This document shows positions 25,684 to 34,062 of a DNA stretch of 64,000 nucleotides, in pieces. The DNA lies in the NCBI RefSeq assembly GCF_042646205.1, contig NZ_JBHRTF010000015.1:1-64000 (forward strand), read 5' to 3'. The stretch comes from Cellvibrio fontiphilus_A (GTDB lineage: Bacteria > Pseudomonadota > Gammaproteobacteria > Pseudomonadales > Cellvibrionaceae). The notes under the pieces are model-generated. The model did not search any database and was not told where the DNA came from. It saw nothing but the letters and a program-made list of their open reading frames with translations. Both the position numbers and the translations under genes were made by a program. How positions within the stretch are numbered: position 1 is the stretch's first letter; the number at the start of each line of letters is the position of its first letter.

Positions 25684-26715
25684 TTAACGGTTGGTGGAAT
25701 CGCGCTGCTTGATCACAAATCCCATGTCGATTTGGGTGTGTTCCGGCGGCTGTTGGTTAAGTGATTGGATAATTAATTCCGCCGCTTTCACGCCCATCTC
25801 GTAACGCCCTACTGCCACACTGGTGAGCGATGGGTTTACAAACGCCGCAGCTTCAATATCGTTAAAACCACAGATCGCCAATTGTTTGGGGATGGCAATA
25901 TTCATGCGCTGCGCTTCAAACAGCGCGCCCAGCGCAAGGTCATCGTTAGCACAAAAAACAGCGTCAATTCGCCCCTCGTTGGCCGCAATCAAACTTTTAA
26001 ATAAGGCGCCGCCCAAGGCGATGGAAGATGGCTCTGGCGAAGTGGCGACCAAGCTTGGCTCAAACAAATTGCGCTCGCTGAGCGCCTGGGTATAACCGCG
26101 AATCCGCTGCTGTACCCGCGGGTCCATACGCGCGCCGATAAAACCTATGCGGCTATAACCCTTGCCGAGCAGATGCGCGACCACATCGGCCCCGGCCAGA
26201 TGGTGGGAAAAACCAATATTCATATCGATGGGGTTGCTGAGCAGCTCCATGATCTGCACCGTGGGGATACGCGATTTACGCAGCAATTGGTCGCAGGCCG
26301 GGGTCTGGTCGCCACCGGTGATGATCAGCCCCTCGGGCGATTGACTCAGCAGGGTGCGCACCATCTTCTCCTCCTCAAGCGGGGAGTAATGAGTATCCAC
26401 CAGCAGCACCTTGTAACCCGCCGCACCCATAACTTTGTAGATACCGCGCAGTACATCGGTAAACACCACGTTGCTCAGGGAGGGAATAGCAACCCCGATA
26501 ATGCCCGAGCGCGCCGATGCCAGGGAGCTGGCGTGTTGGTTGGGAATGTAGCCCAGCTCGTCGATGGCTTTCTGCACCTTGAGCTTTACCGCGTCGGACA
26601 CCTTTTCGGGCTGATTGATAACTCGTGATACAGTGATAGGACTAACAGCGGCTATTCGCGCCACATCGACCAGGGTAATTTTGCCGTCGGAACCGCTTTT
26701 TTTAGCTTTTTTCAT
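25684..26715 (-). CDS. LacI family transcriptional regulator
   Basis: A 343-residue repressor with an N-terminal helix-turn-helix (about residues 15-35, LVDVARIAAVSPITVSRVIN), the hinge helix (HASSLASARSG) and a periplasmic-binding-protein-like effector domain ending with TSVAVGRYEMG. It begins the operon of transporter and GH94 phosphorylase and diverges from gluconokinase. Its closest functional cousins by domain architecture are gluconate repressors (GntR/GntH type), so gluconate or cellobionate is a likely inducer; this is inference. The dyad at 26786-26805 is the probable operator. Confidence 0.9.
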   Translation of the reverse strand: MKKAKKSGSDGKITLVDVARIAAVSPITVSRVINQPEKVSDAVKLKVQKAIDELGYIPNQHASSLASARSGIIGVAIPSLSNVVFTDVLRGIYKVMGAAGYKVLLVDTHYSPLEEEKMVRTLLSQSPEGLIITGGDQTPACDQLLRKSRIPTVQIMELLSNPIDMNIGFSHHLAGADVVAHLLGKGYSRIGFIGARMDPRVQQRIRGYTQALSERNLFEPSLVATSPEPSSIALGGALFKSLIAANEGRIDAVFCANDDLALGALFEAQRMNIAIPKQLAICGFNDIEAAAFVNPSLTSVAVGRYEMGVKAAELIIQSLNQQPPEHTQIDMGFVIKQRDSTNR

Positions 26716-26785
26716 GGTTTTTAGTGCTTTTTGGTTGGTTGTTTTGGTTGATTAGTGTTTATTTTTTTATACCCTATCACGATCA

Positions 26786-26805
26786 AAATGATTGCGCTAT
26801 CATTT
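26786..26805. promoter_or_regulatory. LacI-type operator in divergent promoter region
   Basis: A 20-bp dyad, AAATGATTGCGCTATCATTT, matching at 9 of 10 base pairs and centred on the CG step usual for LacI-family operators. It lies in the 136-base gap between the LacI gene and the divergent gluconokinase gene, 47 bases before the latter's start, well placed to control both. Confidence 0.7.
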
Positions 26806-26851
26806 GCTTGCAAGGTTAGACTGTCATTCACCCGACGCTCAGGAAGATTCA

Positions 26852-27427
26852 ATGCACTCGCCCAGCCACATCCAGCCCAGCAATCCGGACGCCAGCACTC
26901 ATCTGATTATTCTGATGGGGGTATCGGGCAGTGGAAAATCCACCTTGGCGCAAGCGCTCGCCAAGCACTATGGCTACGAGTATCTGGATGGCGATGACTT
27001 CCACAGTCAGGAGGCGCGCAATCGCATGGCGCAGGGCCTGCCGCTGGACGATGCTATGCGCCTGCCCTGGGTGATGAGGATGCGCGATTATTTCAGCGCC
27101 GCGGCCAACCAAGGCAAACACGCCACCCTCGCCTTCTCTGGTCTGCGTCGCGCCCATCGCGATGAATTGCGCAAGGCCGGGCGCAAAACACTGTTCCTGT
27201 TCCTGCATGGCGACATAGGCACTATTCAACAGCGAGTGGATAACCGCGCCGGGCATTTTATGGCGCCGAGTTTGGTCAATAGCCAATTTGAAAGTTTGGA
27301 GCGCCCCTGCAACGAGGCCGATGTGGTAGAAATTGATGTGCGCGCCCCGTTTGCCGAGGTATTACAGCAGGCGATTGCGGTGATTGATCGCCAACTGCTG
27401 ACTGAAGCCCTCCCCCTACCCGCCTAA
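26852..27427 (+). CDS. gntK: Gluconokinase
   Basis: A 191-residue P-loop kinase that makes 6-phosphogluconate from gluconate and ATP. The Walker A is GVSGSGKSTLA, preceded by LIILM. The family marks YLDGDDFHSQEARNRMAQGL and the lid region with RAGHFMAPSLVNSQFESLE are both present. ATG 26852 has AGGAAG upstream; an in-frame ATG/ATR start at 26792 would place coding sequence over the operator and is rejected. Set divergently from the regulator-transporter-phosphorylase operon, it would take the gluconate released from cellobionate into the Entner-Doudoroff or pentose phosphate pathway. Confidence 0.94.
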   Translation: MHSPSHIQPSNPDASTHLIILMGVSGSGKSTLAQALAKHYGYEYLDGDDFHSQEARNRMAQGLPLDDAMRLPWVMRMRDYFSAAANQGKHATLAFSGLRRAHRDELRKAGRKTLFLFLHGDIGTIQQRVDNRAGHFMAPSLVNSQFESLERPCNEADVVEIDVRAPFAEVLQQAIAVIDRQLLTEALPLPA

Positions 27428-27608
27428 GCCAGGCGTTTAACTACAGCCCAACGACTAATTGCGGCCAACACAGAAAGCTTGCATTCGCCCCCACGCAGTA
27501 GAGAATAGGAACTTCTGGCAGCTGGTTAAATCCAAACTCCGGTAATACCCGAAAAAGATTTAACCCAATCGCTGAATTAAAATCCTGTTTACTTACATGG
27601 AGTGGCCT

Positions 27609-27899
27609 ATGTCAGCCAAACTTTCGCTTGTTAGCAGCTTACTCATCGGCGTTCTCGCGCTCTCCGCCTGTGCCGGTAAAACCCAATACCGCAGCGCCTG
27701 CGCATCCGAAGTGGACGCTGCCTGGACTGAACTTTCCATTGCCGATGCGGAAGGATTTAGCGGTACCGTCAGCTACAGCAAGGCTCTGGGTTTAATCACC
27801 AGCGCGCGCACCATGCAAACCGTAGAGAATTTTGATAACTGTTATCGACACGCCAAAGACGCGCGTTTTTATATTCGCGAATCACGCAAAGGCCAGTAG
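27609..27899 (+). CDS. Small lipoprotein of unknown function
   Basis: A 96-residue protein with a type II signal peptide; the lipobox LSAC places the lipidated Cys near residue 19. The mature part is short and mostly helical, with two further cysteines (YRSACASE and NFDNCYRH) that could form a disulfide. I do not recognise a named family, though small helical lipoproteins of this type are common in Pseudomonas-like genomes. GGAG sits six bases before ATG 27609, so the earlier ATG at 27597, which overlaps that site, is rejected. Confidence 0.75.
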   Translation: MSAKLSLVSSLLIGVLALSACAGKTQYRSACASEVDAAWTELSIADAEGFSGTVSYSKALGLITSARTMQTVENFDNCYRHAKDARFYIRESRKGQ

Positions 27900-28002
27900 T
27901 GATTATTTTTAACCAGTAACCATTATTTTTTAACACGGGAAAATTCACTGGCGGGTTTTCACCCCAATCAACCCAGTGAATTTTCACCAACCCACATTTT
28001 AG

Positions 28003-29997
28003 TTAGGGCGCCAGATTCAAAGCGCGACGAATTTTTTCCCAACTCACATATTTAAAATTTTGCGGCGCTTCCGGCATTACTTTATGGCCGTCCTGCACCA
28101 CCAGCATCCCCTCTGCAAACAAACCGCCCAAATTGCTGCTGGTCACTTCCAGTCCATCGGTTTCAGAAACACCATCAATATTTTTGCCCGCATCCAAAGC
28201 GATGCGCACAATACCGCGCAGGCTATAGGGCGCTGTCGCATCCATCACTACAAAACTGTTGTTGCCCTGGCTGGAAACCACTAAGTAAGACTCGGTTTTG
28301 CCCGCGTAAACACCAATGCCTTCAATATCAGCCACCAGCAGATCTCCGGCACCAAGAATTTTTTCTACTGAAGTGCCTGCATCGGGTTCCGCACCAATGG
28401 TCCAGAGTGCAACATCTTCCTCGCCAACAAATAACCGCTGGTTGTTGTCATCTGCTACACAGCCCTCGGGTTGGCTTTCCACAAAAAAGCGGCGCTTGAG
28501 CTCGCCTTGCCACTGTACTTTATTTGTTTGAGAGACAGTATTTTTTTGGACGACATCCTGTGTGGTGCGCAACTGGATTTGCTGGAACTCACCGCTTTTA
28601 TCGTTGGGGATAGCATAGAGTGCCGCCTCACCTTGTGCGTTTTTGACCGGTGACTGATAAAGACAAAAACCATAAATCTCTTTCATGTCGGTGGCGACAC
28701 TGCCAGAGAAGGTCAGTTTTCCGCTGCGCGGGTCTATGGTGTAAATGGATAAACTGTTGTCATCGCGATTAGTCGCCACCGCAATATCAACGATTTTTTT
28801 ACCCAGACGCACACCGTAACGCACATCCACATTATTCAATCGACCAGTATTAAAATGCTGCACCTCGCGGCCCTGCAAATCGTACACAAATAAACCCTGC
28901 TGTTTATTGGTGCCCAACACCAAACTTTTGTGTGGACGTTTTTTATTTACCCAAATCGCCGGGTCATCGGCTGCATCGCCAAACCGCAACATAGGTTCTG
29001 TTTGCACATCGGCCGTAACACTGACTATCGGATGTGCAGGCGATTTTTGCGCGGCTACTGACCAAGGCAATTGCAACAAATGGTTTCCGGTTTTTTCGTC
29101 ATTTACCGCAACGGCTACCATTTTTTTATCCGCGTGATAAACCGCTTTAATTACTTCGGGTTCATCGGTTTGCGGCAAATCAACCAATGGCTGTGCGCTA
29201 AACTGTGCGCCCGCTGTTTTATAGACAGCCAATTGTTTTTGCTCCGCAATCGCGGCAACTAAACCCTGGGGAATAACCGCGAGCGATTCCACACTGCCCG
29301 ACAATTTTCCAAAAGGTTGCTGCATATCTACGACAACGCGGCCCGGCGATGACTCCTCACTGGCACCCTGCGCCCAAATACCTACACCCTCTTCGGCAAT
29401 AAATAATAAATCCTGGGCATCGTCCACAGCGCAGGCTTTGCTGTTGGGTGCTATGGGCACACGGCGCAACAATTTTGCATCCGCCTTGCCCTGCGCATCT
29501 ACCACCAACCAATGCTCCGCGCTGCCGCGCTCATCAATTAAATACAGCGATAAATGCTCACCGCCTGCATGACTCAAACAAATATTTTCGATTTTAAACC
29601 CAGGAATAGGCACTCGCAGTAATTCACGCAGCTCGCCGCTGGCTGTATTTAACATCACTAATCCGGGTTGCTGCTCAGGTAAAAAAACCGTGGCGGCAAT
29701 TAATACCGATTCACTTTTTCCGCGCGCCGTTATTGTGACCGGATAGCGCCAATCCAATAATTCGGCAGACTGGTTTAGCTGCGCCAGTAATGCGCCCTTA
29801 TCATCGCGCCAATGAATTTGCTGATCACCCAAGGTTAAATAACCCGGCTGTTGATTTTTTTGTAAAGGCAAAGGGGCAACCAGCTCTGCTGCAAAAGCCA
29901 AGGGTTTTATTACCTCCGCCTGCACCGAAGCACAGGCAGTAAATAACAGGCCAAGGCTTACCGCGGCGGCGCCTCTGCAAAAAACATTTTTGTTCAT
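28003..29997 (-). CDS. Dual-domain beta-propeller phytase
   Basis: A 664-residue secreted phytase of the alkaline, calcium-dependent beta-propeller type, which removes phosphates from phytate. Signal peptide with a Cys near the cleavage region (LLFTACASVQAE), so it may be a lipoprotein. The second half is a canonical domain: FGDAADDPAIWVNKK, LVLGTNKQQGLFVYDLQGRE, GRLNNVDVRYGV, EPEGCVADD-like QPEGCVADDNNQRLFVGEED and ADIEGIGVYAG. The first half is a related but divergent propeller, as in known dual-domain phytases. ATG 29997 follows AAGGTGAG. It is the second gene after a TonB receptor, 67 bases downstream. Confidence 0.9.
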   Translation of the reverse strand: MNKNVFCRGAAAVSLGLLFTACASVQAEVIKPLAFAAELVAPLPLQKNQQPGYLTLGDQQIHWRDDKGALLAQLNQSAELLDWRYPVTITARGKSESVLIAATVFLPEQQPGLVMLNTASGELRELLRVPIPGFKIENICLSHAGGEHLSLYLIDERGSAEHWLVVDAQGKADAKLLRRVPIAPNSKACAVDDAQDLLFIAEEGVGIWAQGASEESSPGRVVVDMQQPFGKLSGSVESLAVIPQGLVAAIAEQKQLAVYKTAGAQFSAQPLVDLPQTDEPEVIKAVYHADKKMVAVAVNDEKTGNHLLQLPWSVAAQKSPAHPIVSVTADVQTEPMLRFGDAADDPAIWVNKKRPHKSLVLGTNKQQGLFVYDLQGREVQHFNTGRLNNVDVRYGVRLGKKIVDIAVATNRDDNSLSIYTIDPRSGKLTFSGSVATDMKEIYGFCLYQSPVKNAQGEAALYAIPNDKSGEFQQIQLRTTQDVVQKNTVSQTNKVQWQGELKRRFFVESQPEGCVADDNNQRLFVGEEDVALWTIGAEPDAGTSVEKILGAGDLLVADIEGIGVYAGKTESYLVVSSQGNNSFVVMDATAPYSLRGIVRIALDAGKNIDGVSETDGLEVTSSNLGGLFAEGMLVVQDGHKVMPEAPQNFKYVSWEKIRRALNLAP

Positions 29998-30064
29998 AAA
30001 AATTCTCACCTTAAATACCACGCCAAAACTGCATACCTTGAACTGCACACTTGGAACTGCATAC

Positions 30065-32842
30065 CTAGAACTGCATAAAAGTCACACCCAATTTATAAGT
30101 CGCACCATAGCGTTCATATTGGGCGTTGTATTGCGGTTTGTTAACGTAGGAGTAATAAACCTCATCGGTTAAATTCAGTGCTTCAAAATGCAGCTTGATG
30201 CTATCGGTCAAGAAATAGCGCAGGGAAAAATCCAGTTGGACTTGATCATCCACATAGGTGTCGTAGTTAGCGTCCATTGGCTCTAATACTTCCAACAAAT
30301 AATTGGATTTATAATTAGCCGATACACGCATACTGATGCGATCAGATTCATAACCCAGCATCAGGTTCGCCGAGCGATCCGATTGACTTGGCAGGGGGAT
30401 ATCACGCGCAACAAAATCACCATCCTCATAGCCGCCAATTTCTGCAGTTGAATCTACCAGGGTGGCATTGGCACCAATTAACAAACCATCCCAAGGTGCC
30501 GGTAATTGAGTAAATTGTTTGGAGGCCGCCAATTCAATACCGGTGAGTTCTGCAGTGGCACCATTCACAAAAGTTAAGGCTTTATTAAATTGCTCGTAAC
30601 CGGCAGTGCCACCCAAATCTGTTTGATAGGCAAAATTTTCTATCTCTTTATAAAAGATGAATGCGGAAATAACACTGGCGACACCCGGGTAGTGCTCAAT
30701 ACCTAAATCGATGTTACTGGCTTCCAGTGACTTTAATTCCGGGTTACCAAATTCCGCCTCAATATCGCCATCGTCCTCTTCAATCAAACGACCGGGAGAC
30801 AATTGTGCAAAACCGGGGCGCACCACGGAATTGGTCCAGGCGGCGCGCACCTGGGTTTTATCGTCAATACTGTAGCGAATGTGCAAGGCAGGCAAAAAAT
30901 AATCATCGGAGTTTTCAAACTGCTGCGCCGTTTCAGTTTCGCTCTCTGCATTAAAGGAGAAACCACTTGCACTGAAATCGGTTTTTTCGTAACGCACACC
31001 CGTGAGCAAGCGCCAGGCGTTGATATCAATGCGACCCATGAGGTAAGCCGCTGAGGTATCTTCACTGATGTCATAGTCGCCAATAGCTGATTCTTCGGCA
31101 TCCACTTCCGCGTCATTTATGGCATTTTTTACTGCGCGCGAATCAATGCTTGGGCCAAATTGACCTAATGTGTAGTCCACCGCGGCGCCAGAAAAGTTGG
31201 TAAGTGAAGTGTCACCAGCAAAATCTTCTGCGACCCACAGGTTAATATCATTTTCTTTATTACGTGTTTGATGTTTAGCACCAAACTTAAGTTGTGCCGG
31301 GTTAACACCTAACTCCAGTTCGCGAGTGAAATCCACATTCACTGCAGCGCTATCATCATTGGTATTGGTACTGCCCAATTCAACTTCATCCAGTTTGTAA
31401 CTGGATGCTTGATAATATTCAGCCGGTGCTGACAGCCCGATTTTTTTAGTGTTGTTAAACGCAAGTTCAAACACTTCATCGGCAATAACATCATCGTCAA
31501 TCGTAAATACTGCACCGGCAATATTCTGTGGTTCATCCTCGCTGGATTCACTGTAAGCAACGCGATAATCCACTATCCATTTATCCAATCGCGTTTGGCC
31601 ACCCAGGGCCGAGGAGAGAATTTTTTGCGTTTCAGTGCGATCTTTTAATTCTCGCTGCACCTCAGCAACGAGAGTGTCACCGGCACTTGCGGCCTCATCA
31701 AATTCGATCACATTGGCCAAGCGAATTTCCGCATCGGTGTATTCGCTGTAAAGGTTGCGCCAATACAAATCGGTATCTTCCGTCGGTTTATAATCCAGAT
31801 TAAACGTTAATCCCGAGCGCTCACGTGTAATGCGATAATCGCGTTGTTCCATTTCTTCCAGGCGCGCTTCGTCTTCATCAAAATCCCAGGCGCCGCCAGT
31901 TTCCACGTTGTCGGAACCAAATTCGCGCTTAAAAGAACTCACGCCAAAAGCAACACCCAGATTTTTTTCACTATTGCCAAGGCTAAACTGATTACTCGCT
32001 GTAGCCGCGAGCTTGGGGCTGTACTCTTCGGTATTTTCATCAAAACTGCCTTCTGCAGTGAATTGATAAAAAAATCCATCGCGGTCAAACGCGGAGAGAC
32101 TTTGCACATCAATACTGCCACCGAGGGAATTGGCATCCATATCCGGCGTTAAACTTTTTGTGACGGTCAAATTCTCCAGTAGATCAGACGGGATTACATC
32201 CAGCGCTACTGCACGGCGATCTGCATCTGGCCCGGGCACACCCACGCCGTTAATAGTGACGGCGTTGTAGTCCGGACTCATGCCTCGCACACGCACATAG
32301 CGGCCTTCACCCTGATCGCGCTCAATCGACAAACCCGGCAAACGCTGCAGGGATTCAGACACATTAGTATCGGGAAATTGGCCAATCGCATCAGCCGAAA
32401 CCGAGGTAATAATATTATCGGCGCTGCGCTGTTTATTCAGCGCCTTATTCATACCCGCCGCTTGACCAATAACAATTACATTCTCCACCAAACCGGAAAC
32501 ACCTTGTAATTGAAAGTTGGCGCGCGTGGTTTTTAAATCGGTCACCGTGATTCTGCGCGAGATATTATCGGCACCAATGTAACTCGTCTCCAGGGTATAT
32601 TCGCCCGGTTTTACATCCACAAAAATAAAACGGCCATCGCGCTGACTAGTCGCTTCGCGTTTTAATTCCTTAATGCGTACCTTTGCGCCCTCCAGTGCTA
32701 TGCCTTTTTCTGTTGCACTGACTTGCCCCTCAATACGGCCATCGGCAAACGCCGGTAATGACATACCAGCAATAACCAAAGCCAAACAGCTTTTCTTAAA
32801 CAAGCTGCCTTTTTTAAATAGATGGTTTGATTTTTTGTTCAC
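30065..32842 (-). CDS. TonB-dependent receptor (Xanthomonas-Caulobacter type)
   Basis: A 925-residue outer-membrane receptor. Signal peptide ending SLPAFA, then a carboxypeptidase-regulatory-like beta-sandwich (about residues 35-115, GRIEGQVSATEKGIALEGA), a plug domain (ESLQRLPGLSIERDQGEG, RVRGMSPDYNAVTING) and a barrel ending in a C-terminal Phe (KLGVTFMQF). This pattern fits the receptors expanded in Xanthomonas and Caulobacter. Start is GTG at 32842 with GGGGAG upstream; a frame back to 32875 would run through the ribosome site. It is the first gene of an operon with phytase, so inositol phosphates or phytate are the probable ligand (inference). Confidence 0.9.
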   Translation of the reverse strand: MNKKSNHLFKKGSLFKKSCLALVIAGMSLPAFADGRIEGQVSATEKGIALEGAKVRIKELKREATSQRDGRFIFVDVKPGEYTLETSYIGADNISRRITVTDLKTTRANFQLQGVSGLVENVIVIGQAAGMNKALNKQRSADNIITSVSADAIGQFPDTNVSESLQRLPGLSIERDQGEGRYVRVRGMSPDYNAVTINGVGVPGPDADRRAVALDVIPSDLLENLTVTKSLTPDMDANSLGGSIDVQSLSAFDRDGFFYQFTAEGSFDENTEEYSPKLAATASNQFSLGNSEKNLGVAFGVSSFKREFGSDNVETGGAWDFDEDEARLEEMEQRDYRITRERSGLTFNLDYKPTEDTDLYWRNLYSEYTDAEIRLANVIEFDEAASAGDTLVAEVQRELKDRTETQKILSSALGGQTRLDKWIVDYRVAYSESSEDEPQNIAGAVFTIDDDVIADEVFELAFNNTKKIGLSAPAEYYQASSYKLDEVELGSTNTNDDSAAVNVDFTRELELGVNPAQLKFGAKHQTRNKENDINLWVAEDFAGDTSLTNFSGAAVDYTLGQFGPSIDSRAVKNAINDAEVDAEESAIGDYDISEDTSAAYLMGRIDINAWRLLTGVRYEKTDFSASGFSFNAESETETAQQFENSDDYFLPALHIRYSIDDKTQVRAAWTNSVVRPGFAQLSPGRLIEEDDGDIEAEFGNPELKSLEASNIDLGIEHYPGVASVISAFIFYKEIENFAYQTDLGGTAGYEQFNKALTFVNGATAELTGIELAASKQFTQLPAPWDGLLIGANATLVDSTAEIGGYEDGDFVARDIPLPSQSDRSANLMLGYESDRISMRVSANYKSNYLLEVLEPMDANYDTYVDDQVQLDFSLRYFLTDSIKLHFEALNLTDEVYYSYVNKPQYNAQYERYGATYKLGVTFMQF

Positions 32843-32895
32843 AATAAGCTCCCCAAGCGAGTGATTAAATTCCACTGCGCCAAACTAGGGCGGCT

Positions 32896-32913
32896 CTGTG
32901 ACACATCTGTTAC
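32896..32913 (+). promoter_or_regulatory. Pho-box-like direct repeat
   Basis: CTGTGAC ACAT CTGTTAC: two 7-bp repeats with a 4-bp A/T-leaning spacer, an 11-bp period as in the PhoB site (consensus CTGTCAT-N4-CTGTCAT). It lies 54 bases upstream of the TonB receptor-phytase operon start, fitting phosphate-starvation control. The strand orientation is opposite to the usual one relative to that operon, so it is only a candidate. Confidence 0.45.
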
Positions 32914-33071
32914 CAATTTAACAAAGCCACATAAACCCCCTGAGCTGATTTGCCTCCCAGCAGTATTTTTATGCTATGGCCAGGTTTTTTATCACGCTCA
33001 ACATATTCACAAAACCGTCATACTTTTTTGTTAAGGGTGTTAGCCAATTTTAATTGCTGGATTCAATCACT

Positions 33072-34061
33072 ATGCTTGGCCTACACAAATGGAAACTGCT
33101 TTTTCTGGCGCTGGCTGCCAACATGGCACTGGTCGGCAGCCTTATCAGCGGCGAAATAAAACCTGCCGCGCAATGGAATTGGCTTGACATTATTAGCGAA
33201 GGTGGGCTTGCACTACTCGCACTCAGCTGGCTCTTACTCATTTTGCACAGCCGTCCTTCCGGGCGGGTGACGCAGTACCTGAGCTTGGGGTTAAGTGCTA
33301 TTTTTATCGCCGGCTTGCAGGACTGGCTGGATGAGTTTATTTATTTCCCGGATAACGCGCTGTGGGATCATTGGGTGGAATCGGGCTTTATGCCTATAGG
33401 TTTAATACTATTAACCCTGGGCATTTATCACTGGCACAAAGAGCAGCTGTTAATTACCGAACAATTGCGCAAGCGTGAGCGTTTATTTCGCGAACATCGC
33501 GGCTTGGATTCCACCACCAATTTAAGCGGCGCCACATATTTGCGTCAGCAGTTGGAATATGAGCTGAACAAAAATCCGCAGCAAAACCCTTTGGCACTGG
33601 TATTTATTGATATAGATAATTTTTCACAGATCAATCGCCATTACGGTAAACGCGAGGGCGATAGTTTATTGCACGCGCTGGGCGAATTATTGCTACTCAA
33701 TATTCGCCATAACGACTTACTTTGCCGCTATGCGGGCGACCGTTTTGCGCTGTTACTGCCCAACACCGGCCGGCTAATGGCCACCAGCATTGCCAATGAA
33801 CTATCCCAAGCGGTGCGCCACTTTGCATTCAAATCCCAACAGCAACAAAACAGTATTTTTCATTCCGTTAGCATTGGCATAGCCTTTAGCGAATCAGCCA
33901 ACACAGAAAAAGATACTGCAGCAAAAGATCCTATTGTAAAAAACACTATTGCAAAAGGTAGCACCACAAAAGACAGTGCAGAAAATTTGATTAGCCGCGC
34001 CACACAATCACTATTGCAGGCCAAACAAATACGCGACCAACAAACACGACATGCCGCGTAA
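33072..34061 (+). CDS. Membrane GGDEF-domain protein, degenerate active site
   Basis: A 329-residue protein with about four N-terminal transmembrane helices (to about residue 120), a short coiled segment (LRKRERLFREH) and a C-terminal GGDEF domain. The first metal Asp is in VFIDIDNFSQINRHYG, but the signature loop reads A221-G-D-R-F225 instead of GG(D/E)EF. Replacement of the catalytic Glu by Arg makes diguanylate cyclase activity unlikely; a binding or regulatory role fits better. A Lys/Thr/Asp-rich repeated insertion (about residues 276-303) interrupts the end of the domain. ATG 33072 is chosen; an upstream TTG at 33054 is weaker. It ends just before the AraC gene. Confidence 0.85.
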   Translation: MLGLHKWKLLFLALAANMALVGSLISGEIKPAAQWNWLDIISEGGLALLALSWLLLILHSRPSGRVTQYLSLGLSAIFIAGLQDWLDEFIYFPDNALWDHWVESGFMPIGLILLTLGIYHWHKEQLLITEQLRKRERLFREHRGLDSTTNLSGATYLRQQLEYELNKNPQQNPLALVFIDIDNFSQINRHYGKREGDSLLHALGELLLLNIRHNDLLCRYAGDRFALLLPNTGRLMATSIANELSQAVRHFAFKSQQQQNSIFHSVSIGIAFSESANTEKDTAAKDPIVKNTIAKGSTTKDSAENLISRATQSLLQAKQIRDQQTRHAA

Positions 34062-34062
34062 T

